Assembly: GCA_005518185.1 (NCBI GenBank)
Contig: RKSN01000003.1
Location: forward strand, 496,001-560,000
Reading direction: 5' to 3'
Length of the DNA stretch: 64,000 bases
DNA from: Chakrabartia godavariana
GTDB taxonomy: Bacteria > Pseudomonadota > Alphaproteobacteria > Sphingomonadales > Sphingomonadaceae
Shown piece by piece: positions 36,096 through 42,640 of this stretch (position 1 is its first letter; each line of letters begins with the position of its first letter). A program made the position numbers and the translations under genes. The notes beneath the pieces are model-generated. The model ran no database searches and was not told where the DNA came from. It was given only the letters and a program-made list of their open reading frames with translations.

Positions 36096-36287
36096 GTGAA
36101 TATCAGACGCGAAATCGAGCTTTTCCTGCGACGGTCCGGGATGCGTCCGGCCCGGTTCGGGCGGCTCGCGGCGCGTGACCCCCGGCTGGTGTTCGACGTG
36201 CGTGCCGGCCGGGAGATGCGCGCCACGCTCGCCCGCCGCGTGCGCGATTTCATTGCGGCGCAGGACGCCCAGAAGGAGACCCGCTGA
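36096..36287 (+). CDS. Small Cro-like putative DNA-binding protein
   Basis: 63 residues from a GTG at 36096 (GGAG nine bases upstream); a GTG at 36051 would add 15. Helical, strongly basic: IRREIELFLRRSGM, ARFGRLAARDPRLVFDVRAG and ATLARRVRDFIAA are spaced like the helices of a Cro/CI-type HTH. No family name recognised. It is divergent from the S24 repressor and overlaps the next gene by one base. Role as a second regulator is inferred from size, charge and position. Confidence 0.6.
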   Translation: MNIRREIELFLRRSGMRPARFGRLAARDPRLVFDVRAGREMRATLARRVRDFIAAQDAQKETR

Positions 36288-36592
36288 TGACTGACCTGAG
36301 GATTGCCAATGCCCACCGTGCGCTCCGTGCGGCACTGCTCAAGCTCGCCACGCCTGCCGAAATGGCCGCCACCCGTGAACGCCCCTGGGCGAGTGTCACC
36401 TTCACCGGCGCCCGCCACTGGTTCGCGCTCTCGGTCGGCCCGGCCCGCGCCGAGACGGTCGCGACAGCGCTGCCTGAGGCCGAGTTTGATCTGCCCGGCC
36501 ATCTGGTGGCTGATCTGGTGGTCACCGGCAAGCGCCCTGATGGCGACCGCGTCATCCTTGAGATCGAGGCGCTGACTGTCGAAACGCATTGA
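36287..36592 (+). CDS. Hypothetical protein, coupled to the Cro-like gene
   Basis: 101 residues, ATG overlapping the previous stop (TGATG). The N-terminal helix (IANAHRALRAALLKLATPAEM) is followed by strands WASVTFTGARHWFALSVGP and HLVADLVVTGKR and DRVILEIEALTV, an alpha/beta layout of a small cytoplasmic domain. No motif recognised. The coupling suggests it works with the Cro-like protein. Confidence 0.6.
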   Translation: MTDLRIANAHRALRAALLKLATPAEMAATRERPWASVTFTGARHWFALSVGPARAETVATALPEAEFDLPGHLVADLVVTGKRPDGDRVILEIEALTVETH

Positions 36593-36660
36593 GACGATTG
36601 CCGCTTGCAAGGCGCGCCTGCCCTGCGCAATTGGAACGCAACGATATTCGGGAGAATGCA

Positions 36661-37932
36661 ATGCGAGTCTTTCTGGCGGGTCTATTGGCGGCAAGCGCCC
36701 TTTCGGGCGCGGCCCATGCGGACACGATCGTCATCCATGCCGGGCGCGTGATCACCGATGCGGCCAAGCCCGCTTCGGGTCCGTCGACGATCACCGTGAC
36801 CGACGGCAAGATCGTCGCCATTGCCGATGGCTTTGCAGAGGCGCCTGCAGGCGCGCGCGTGGTTGAACTGCGCGACAAGACGGTACTGCCGGGCCTGATC
36901 GACATGCACGTCCATCTGGAGAGCAATCCCGGCGGGGACTATCGCGACGAAGCGGTCATGACCGATGACTATCTGGCGCTGATGGGCGCCCGGAATGCGC
37001 TGACGACAGTGCGTGCGGGCTTCACCACGGTGCGCGATCTCGGCTCCGCCCCTCGCGGTGGCTTTGCGCTGCGCGATGCGACGGCGCAGGGCCTCATCCC
37101 CGGACCGCGCATTGTCGCGGCGGGCACGGCCATCTCGATCATTGGCGGGCATGGCGATGTCTCGGGCTTCCGGCCTGAAGTGAACGCCGCGCTCGATGGC
37201 AAGAACACCTGCACCGGTGCCGACCAGTGCGCCGCGCGTGTGCGCGAAGCATCCAAGAATGGCGCCGACGTCATCAAGATCACGGCAACGGGCGGCGTCC
37301 TGTCGCAGCAAGGCCGTGGCCTGGGCCAGCACTTTACCGATGCCGAACTGAAGTCGATTGCCGACACCGCGCACAGCCTCGGCCTGCGCGTCGCCGCCCA
37401 TGCGCACGGCGCGCGCGGCGTTGAGTCGGCCGCCCGTGCCGGGATCGATACGGCCGAACATGGCACCTTTGCCGATGTCGCCGCCGTCAAGGCAATGAAG
37501 GCGAGCGGGATGGCGATGGTCCCGACGCTGATGGCGCTCGCGGGCGTCAAGGAACGGCTCGGCAAGGGCATCTACACCCCGACGGTCGAGGCCAAGGGCC
37601 GCGAGGCCGTTGCGCAGGCGGGTAAGGCGCTGAAGCTCGCCAAGGCCGAAGGCGTGACCATTGCCTTTGGGACCGATGCCGGTGTGTTCGATCATGGCCG
37701 CAATGCGGGCGAGTTTGCGCTGATGGTTGACTGGGGCGGCCTGACCCCGCGCGAGGCGCTGGCGAGTGCGACGACGGTTGCGGCGCGGCTGCTTGACAAG
37801 GACACGGAGATCGGACGGCTGGCGCCCGGCTATTCCGCTGACATCATTGCGGTCGACGGCGATCCGCTGACCGATGTCCGCACGCTTGAAAAGGTGGGCT
37901 TTGTCATGGCCCGCGGCCGCATCATCGACTGA
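36661..37932 (+). CDS. Secreted metal-dependent amidohydrolase, Xaa-Pro dipeptidase/imidazolonepropionase-like
   Basis: 423 residues from the ATG at 36661; a signal peptide ends HADT. Metal-site residues in order: HVH in GLIDMHVHL, carboxylated Lys in DVIKITATGG, His in VAAHAHG, His in TAEHGTF and Asp in FGTDAGVF. This is the two-metal amidohydrolase pattern of secreted L-Xaa-L-Xaa carboxypeptidases and prolidases rather than true imidazolonepropionase. It likely degrades peptides in the periplasm. Exact specificity unknown. Confidence 0.9.
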   Translation: MRVFLAGLLAASALSGAAHADTIVIHAGRVITDAAKPASGPSTITVTDGKIVAIADGFAEAPAGARVVELRDKTVLPGLIDMHVHLESNPGGDYRDEAVMTDDYLALMGARNALTTVRAGFTTVRDLGSAPRGGFALRDATAQGLIPGPRIVAAGTAISIIGGHGDVSGFRPEVNAALDGKNTCTGADQCAARVREASKNGADVIKITATGGVLSQQGRGLGQHFTDAELKSIADTAHSLGLRVAAHAHGARGVESAARAGIDTAEHGTFADVAAVKAMKASGMAMVPTLMALAGVKERLGKGIYTPTVEAKGREAVAQAGKALKLAKAEGVTIAFGTDAGVFDHGRNAGEFALMVDWGGLTPREALASATTVAARLLDKDTEIGRLAPGYSADIIAVDGDPLTDVRTLEKVGFVMARGRIID

Positions 37933-37944
37933 CGGAGCGCAGCC

Positions 37945-38613
37945 GTGGCGAAGTTCAAGCTGAAGACCCCGCAGGAACGCCTGGCCGATTTTGGCCGGAT
38001 CGTCTCCCGCAAGCTCAAGGCCTCGGGTCGCGCCCAGATCGTGGAGCAGAACAATCTTGCCCTTTATTGCGTGCAGGATTTCATGACGCCCACCGAATGC
38101 GAGGAGCTGATCGCGCTCATCGACAAGGGGCGCCAGCCCTCGGGCCTGCTCGCCAAGCATTCCGACCCGGATTTCCGCACCAGCGACAGCTGCAACCTGT
38201 CGCCCTATGATCCGCTCGTCGAAAAGATCGAAAACCGCATCTGCGCCCTGATGGGCCTCGACCCGCGCCATGGCGAGACGCTGCAGGGGCAGGTCTATGA
38301 AATCGGGCAGCAGTTCAAGGCGCATCATGACCACTTCATGAAGGGCTCGATCTACTGGGACGACATGATGAAGCAGGGCGGGCAGCGCAGCTGGACCGCG
38401 ATGATCTATCTGAACGAACCCGCGGCCGGTGGGCAGACCGAATTCCCGATTGCCGGCATGACAGTGACGCCGCGCCGCGCGATGCTGGTGCTCTGGAACA
38501 ACATGCAGCCCGACGGGACGCCCAACCCGGCCACGCTCCATGCGAGTCTGCCGGTGATTGCGGGCACCAAGTACATCGTGACCAAGTGGTTCCGGGAAAA
38601 ATTCTGGGTTTGA
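37945..38613 (+). CDS. 2-oxoglutarate/Fe(II) oxygenase, prolyl 4-hydroxylase alpha-like
   Basis: 222 residues from a GTG at 37945. The iron-binding HxD is in KAHHDHF, and the distal His lies near the end in LHASLPVIAGTKYIVTKWFRE, whose Lys would bind 2-oxoglutarate. The N-terminal CVQDFMTPTECEELIALID is typical of bacterial P4H-like proteins. It probably hydroxylates a protein or small-molecule substrate; which one is not visible. It follows the amidohydrolase by 12 bases, so the two may share a transcript. Confidence 0.9.
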   Translation: MAKFKLKTPQERLADFGRIVSRKLKASGRAQIVEQNNLALYCVQDFMTPTECEELIALIDKGRQPSGLLAKHSDPDFRTSDSCNLSPYDPLVEKIENRICALMGLDPRHGETLQGQVYEIGQQFKAHHDHFMKGSIYWDDMMKQGGQRSWTAMIYLNEPAAGGQTEFPIAGMTVTPRRAMLVLWNNMQPDGTPNPATLHASLPVIAGTKYIVTKWFREKFWV

Positions 38614-38640
38614 ATGCCTTGAGTTTCGTCACCGGTTCTG

Positions 38641-38731
38641 GCCTTCGCGGCCTTTCTCTTCTTCGCGCCTTCGCGTGAAACCGTGACATCAGGGTTCACG
38701 CGAAGATCGCGAAGGACCAAAGACCGCGAAG
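38641..38731. repeat. Family 4 palindrome, second copy
   Basis: Inverted repeat with CTTCGCGCCTTCGCGTGAAA and its near-complement TTCACGCGAAGATCGCGAAG. Extra CTTCGCGG / CCGCGAAGG units lie at the outer ends. Less perfect than the copy at 12187. Confidence 0.88.
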
Positions 38732-38886
38732 GGGCGAGGCAAATCGACCGCGCACCAATCCTGCTTCTTTTCGTGATCCGCACACTGCCGTCATGACGTC
38801 AGTCTGAACGACGGATAAACGCGCCTTTCTCTTTCCTGACAACTCCATTCCGGGTCCGTTCAGCGCGGCGCCCCGATAAGGGTGCC

Positions 38887-39000
38887 CGCGTCACCGCTCG
38901 CGTATTGATGTGACGCGTGTTCCCTGTTGGCGTTAAACCTGTCGCCCTTCGCACAGGGGCGATGGCCCGGGCTCCTTCGGGGGCCCGGGCCGCTTTTTGT
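38887..39000 (+). ncRNA. Putative small structured RNA with intrinsic terminator
   Basis: About 114 bases with three successive hairpins. The first is GCGTCAC/GTGACGC (38888-38916), the second TCGCCC/GGGCGA (38942-38962), with an alternative CCTGT/ACAGG pairing. The third is the terminator stem described separately. A GATAAG possible -10 box sits at 38875-38880, but no good -35 box is seen. The terminator is 100 bases before the DUF885 start and 350 bases after the previous gene, so it most simply ends an independent RNA; a leader attenuator for DUF885 is the alternative. No known RNA family recognised. Confidence 0.4.
38964..38998 (+). terminator. Strong intrinsic terminator with UUCG loop
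   Basis: 12-bp stem from GGCCCGGGCTCC and GGGGCCCGGGCC (one T-G pair) closed by a TTCG tetraloop, followed by GC and five T. Textbook Rho-independent form on the + strand. Confidence 0.88.
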
Positions 39001-39101
39001 GCGCTTGGTCGATCCGCGCCCTTCCTTGGTCGAACGGGGTGGAGCGCGGGGCCGCACGCTGATAGGACGGACGCATTCATCCTCCAAAGGGGAACCATTT
39101 C

Positions 39102-40916
39102 ATGCGCCGTGCCGTTTCCGTCATCCTTCTTGCCACCCTGTCGCCCATCGCGATGACAACGCCCGCCATGGCGCAGGCGACGACATCGTCCGCCGCCGCC
39201 GAGAACCAGGCGACGCGCGACCTGCACAAACTGTTCGAAGACAGCGATGAAGGGTCGCAGCGGCGCAATCCGCTCTTCGCGATCTTCCGGGGCGACCTGC
39301 GCTATGCCGACCGGTTCGGCGACTTCATTTCGGACGCCTATTACGCCGCCGAAAAGCGCGCGAACGACAGCGACATGGCGCGTCTCAAGAAGATCGACCG
39401 CGCGCAGCTGAGCGCGACCGACCAGATCGCCTATGACGTCTTCAAATGGAATGCCGAGCAGACCGCGATCTCGTTCCGGCCCGACATCCTGAAACTGACG
39501 GCCGTGCGCCCGCTCAACCACTTCTTCGGCTTCCACACCTTCTACCCGACCTTTTCGAGCGGGAAGGGCGGCGCGCCGTTCAACACGGTGCAGGACTATG
39601 ACAATGCGCTGAAGCGCCACCGCGAGTTCATCATCTATCTCGACCGGACCATCGGCCGCTTCCGCGAAGGGATGAAGTCGGGCGTCGTCGAAACCAAGCT
39701 GACGATCAACAACGTCATCGGGCAGCTCGATGCCCAGCTTGCGCAGAAGACCGAGGAGTCGCCCTATTACGGGCCGGTGCAGAATTTCCCGGCGAGCTTC
39801 TCGGACGCGGACAAGGCGCGGCTTGCCGCCGATTACAAGGTGACGATCGAGCAGGGCATTTACCCGGCCTATCGCCGCCTTCGCGACTTCCTGAAGAATG
39901 ATTACCTGCCCGTCGCGCGCGAAGGCGTTGGCCTCAAATATATGAAGGGCGGCGACCAGCTCTACAAGATTGCCATCGAGAACACGACGACCGTGGCGAT
40001 GGACGCGGAGACGATCCACAAGCTCGGCCTGTCCGAAGTCGCCCGGATCAAGGACGGCATGGAGCAGGTGAAGACCGAGGTCGGCTTCAAGGGCACGCTG
40101 GGTGAGTTCTTCGACTATCTGCGCAACGACCCCAAGTTCAAGATGACGAGCCGTGAGGCGCTGACGCAGGGCTATTACGACATCGGCAAGCAGGTCGATG
40201 CGAAGATCGGCACCTATTTCTCGGTTCTCCCCAAGGCGCCGCTCAAGATCCAGCCCTATGAGGAATTCCGCGAGAAGTATGAGGCTGGCGGCTCCTACGA
40301 ACCGGGCACGCCCGACGGGAAGCGCCCGGGCACCTTCTACTTCAACGCCTATGACCTGCCGAGCCGGACGACCCCGGGCATGACGACGCTCTACCTCCAC
40401 GAAGGCGCGCCGGGGCACCACTTCCAGATCAGCCTCGCGCAGGAAAATGAGAAGCTGCCCAAGTTCATGCGCTTTGGCGGCAACACCGCCTATGTCGAAG
40501 GCTGGGGACTTTATGCCGAAACGCTGGGCTATGAGATGGGCTTCTACAAGGACCCCTATCAGCGCTTCGGCACGCTGTCGGACGAAATGCTGCGCGCCAT
40601 GCGCCTTGTTGTCGACACGGGCATCCATGCCAAGGGTTGGACGCGCGATCAGGCGATCGACTATATGCTCGCCAATTCGGACATGGGCCGCACCGACGCG
40701 ACCGCCGAAGTCGAGCGCTATATCGCGATCCCGAGCCAGGCGCTCGCCTATAAGGTGGGCGCGCTCACCATCCAGCGGCTGCGCAAAAAGGCGGAAGCCC
40801 AGCTTGGCCCCAAGTTCGACATCCGCGCCTTCCACGAACAGGTCCTCGGCACCGGCGCGCTGCCGCTTGCGGTGCTGGAAAAGAAGATCGACGCCTGGAT
40901 CGCGGCGTCGAAGTAG
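39102..40916 (+). CDS. DUF885 family secreted peptidase-like protein
   Basis: 604 residues; a signal peptide (about 1-24) ends AMAQA. Helical throughout, with the DUF885 signature LHEGAPGHHFQ, in which HExxxH-like His and Glu residues suggest a metalloprotease-like site. A downstream GNTAYVEGWGLYAE supplies a further Glu. The family is common in secretomes of alpha- and gammaproteobacteria, and its substrate is not established. It ends just before a bidirectional palindrome. Confidence 0.9.
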   Translation: MRRAVSVILLATLSPIAMTTPAMAQATTSSAAAENQATRDLHKLFEDSDEGSQRRNPLFAIFRGDLRYADRFGDFISDAYYAAEKRANDSDMARLKKIDRAQLSATDQIAYDVFKWNAEQTAISFRPDILKLTAVRPLNHFFGFHTFYPTFSSGKGGAPFNTVQDYDNALKRHREFIIYLDRTIGRFREGMKSGVVETKLTINNVIGQLDAQLAQKTEESPYYGPVQNFPASFSDADKARLAADYKVTIEQGIYPAYRRLRDFLKNDYLPVAREGVGLKYMKGGDQLYKIAIENTTTVAMDAETIHKLGLSEVARIKDGMEQVKTEVGFKGTLGEFFDYLRNDPKFKMTSREALTQGYYDIGKQVDAKIGTYFSVLPKAPLKIQPYEEFREKYEAGGSYEPGTPDGKRPGTFYFNAYDLPSRTTPGMTTLYLHEGAPGHHFQISLAQENEKLPKFMRFGGNTAYVEGWGLYAETLGYEMGFYKDPYQRFGTLSDEMLRAMRLVVDTGIHAKGWTRDQAIDYMLANSDMGRTDATAEVERYIAIPSQALAYKVGALTIQRLRKKAEAQLGPKFDIRAFHEQVLGTGALPLAVLEKKIDAWIAASK

Positions 40917-40922
40917 GATGTG

Positions 40923-41027
40923 CCGTCGCCCCGGCGTAGGCCGGGGCCGCTTGACGGTTCAGGAAATGGGTTCGGGAATCCGCGGCGCTGACCCACGCAG
41001 CGGCCCCGGCCTGCGCCGGGGCGACGG
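40923..41027. repeat. Family 5 palindrome (CCCCGGCGTAGGCCGGGG type)
   Basis: 105-bp element with 29-bp arms that differ at one base only, around a 47-base loop. Each arm is itself a hairpin (CCCCGGC/GCCGGGG). It fills the gap between the convergent DUF885 and lysyl-tRNA synthetase genes and could block readthrough in both directions. Confidence 0.92.
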
Positions 41028-41030
41028 GAA

Positions 41031-42584
41031 TCAGGCCAAAGCCTCGGCAATCAGCTTCCGCGTATTCGCAATCCCGTAGAGCGCGATGAAGCTGCCCATG
41101 CGCGGACCCGCTGACGAGCCGAGCAAAGTCTCATACAGCGCCTTGAACCAGTCGCGCAGGTTCTCGAACCCGCCAGTCTTGCCGATCTCGTAAACGATGT
41201 TCTGGATGTCTTCGGCGGGCGTGTCGGCTGCCAAGGCGGCCAGCTCGGCATCGAGCCGCTGGAGCGCGGCCACTTCGACGCCCTCGGGCTTGCGGCGCTG
41301 GAGCGTCGGCGCGACGTGATCGCGGTTATAGGCAAGCGCCAGGGTGATGAGGTTGGCGAGCTCGGGGTGCGTCGCCGCACTCGCATCGGGCACATAGTTG
41401 GCGAGATAGCCCCAGACCTGCGGCGCGGTCGCGTGCGGGCCCATGACGCCCGCGAGGTTCAGCAGCAGCCCGAACGTCACCGGCGGCACATCGGCGGGCA
41501 CATTGCCGTTGTGGATGTGGTGGACCGGATTGCCGAGCTTCTGTTCCACAGGCTGCGCCGCATAATTGCCGCGGAACTGGAAATATTCGTCCACCGCGCG
41601 CGGGATGACGCCCAGATGCAGCTGCTTGGCGCTCTTGGGTTCGCGATAGGCGTAAAAGGCAAGGCTCTCCTCGCTGCCATAGGACAGCCAGTCTTCCAGG
41701 GAGAGGCCATTGCCCTTCGATTTGGAAATCTTCTCGCCCTTGTCGTCGAGGAACATCTCGTAGATCAGCCCCTCGGGCTTGCGGCCACCCAGCACCTGCG
41801 CGATCTTGCCGGACTGGATGCCGCTGTCGGTCAGGTCCTTGCCGTACATTTCATAGTCGACGCCGATCGCGACCCAGCGCATCGCCCAGTCGACCTTCCA
41901 CTGCAGCTTCGACAGGCCGCCGAGGATCGACTGGGTGACGGTCTCGCCCTCATCCTCAAAGCTGACAAGGCCGGCTTCGGCATCGACGACGGTGACCGGC
42001 ACCTGCAGCACGATGCCCGACTTCTGGCTGATCGGCAGGACCGGGGAATAGGTCGCCGCGCGTTCCTTGCGCAGCGTCGGCAGCATGATGTCCATGATCG
42101 CCTGATAGTTGCGCAGGACGTTTTTCAGCGCCTCATCAAACACGCCGCCCTCATATTGGGTCGTCGAGGAGATGAACTCATACTCAAAGCCGAAGCGGTC
42201 GAGGAACTCCCGCAGCATCGCATTGTTGTGCGCGGCAAAGCTGTCGAACTTTTCGAACGGGTCGGGAATGCGCGTCAGCGGCTTGCCGAGATGTTCGCGC
42301 AGCATGTCCTGATTGGGCACATTGTCGGGCACCTTGCGCAGGCCGTCCATGTCATCGGAAAAGGCGATGAGCTTGGTCGGCACGTCGGACAGCGTTTCGA
42401 ACGCGCGGCGGACCATCGTCGTGCGCAGCACTTCGTTGAAGGTGCCTATATGCGGCAGGCCCGACGGACCATAGCCGGTTTCGAAGATCACCGGGCCCGA
42501 GGGCTTGCCCGATGGGTAGCGTTTCAGCACCTTGCGCGCCTCTTCAAAGGGCCAGGCCTTGGAAACCATCGCTGCGTCGCGCAT
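41031..42584 (-). CDS. lysK: Class I lysyl-tRNA synthetase
   Basis: 517 residues from the ATG at 42584; a GTG at 42593 and an ATG at 42569 are alternatives. It is a Rossmann-fold (class I) enzyme: HIGH-like GLPHIGTFNE near the N-terminus and KMSKS-like EKISKSKGNG. This is the archaeal-type LysRS found in many alphaproteobacteria in place of the class II LysS. It charges tRNA-Lys in the cytoplasm. Divergent from dinG. Confidence 0.95.
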   Translation of the reverse strand: MRDAAMVSKAWPFEEARKVLKRYPSGKPSGPVIFETGYGPSGLPHIGTFNEVLRTTMVRRAFETLSDVPTKLIAFSDDMDGLRKVPDNVPNQDMLREHLGKPLTRIPDPFEKFDSFAAHNNAMLREFLDRFGFEYEFISSTTQYEGGVFDEALKNVLRNYQAIMDIMLPTLRKERAATYSPVLPISQKSGIVLQVPVTVVDAEAGLVSFEDEGETVTQSILGGLSKLQWKVDWAMRWVAIGVDYEMYGKDLTDSGIQSGKIAQVLGGRKPEGLIYEMFLDDKGEKISKSKGNGLSLEDWLSYGSEESLAFYAYREPKSAKQLHLGVIPRAVDEYFQFRGNYAAQPVEQKLGNPVHHIHNGNVPADVPPVTFGLLLNLAGVMGPHATAPQVWGYLANYVPDASAATHPELANLITLALAYNRDHVAPTLQRRKPEGVEVAALQRLDAELAALAADTPAEDIQNIVYEIGKTGGFENLRDWFKALYETLLGSSAGPRMGSFIALYGIANTRKLIAEALA

Positions 42585-42598
42585 TTCGCTCACTTCGT

Positions 42599-42613
42599 GT
42601 TGCTCTTTCGTTC
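42599..42613. promoter_or_regulatory. Candidate LexA-type box before dinG
   Basis: GTTG-N7-GTTC, one mismatch from the alphaproteobacterial LexA consensus GTTC-N7-GTTC, 28 bases before the dinG ATG and 15 before lysK. Position and the known SOS link of DinG fit, but a 7-of-8 match occurs by chance fairly often. Confidence 0.35.
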
Positions 42614-42640
42614 CGGAATCGCCTATTCGGGCGTGTGGAC

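Larger units (their letters stand above)
38614..39101. other. 488-bp intergenic stretch
   Basis: Holds a family 4 palindrome (38641-38731), about 150 bases without a recognised element, a run of three hairpins ending in a strong intrinsic terminator (38888-38998), and about 100 bases leading to the DUF885 gene with AAAGGGG before its ATG. No protein-coding frame here looks real. Confidence 0.7.

Noticed and set aside
36287-36592. The 101-residue protein as a GafZ-like GTA activator
   Set aside because: I considered this because it is coupled to a Cro-like gene near a possible GTA repressor, but its sequence does not resemble the GafA/GafZ C-terminal region as I know it.
38799-40835. 678-codon antisense frame over the DUF885 gene
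   Set aside because: It covers a signal-peptide protein with a clear family motif on the + strand and has the low-complexity look of a shadow frame.
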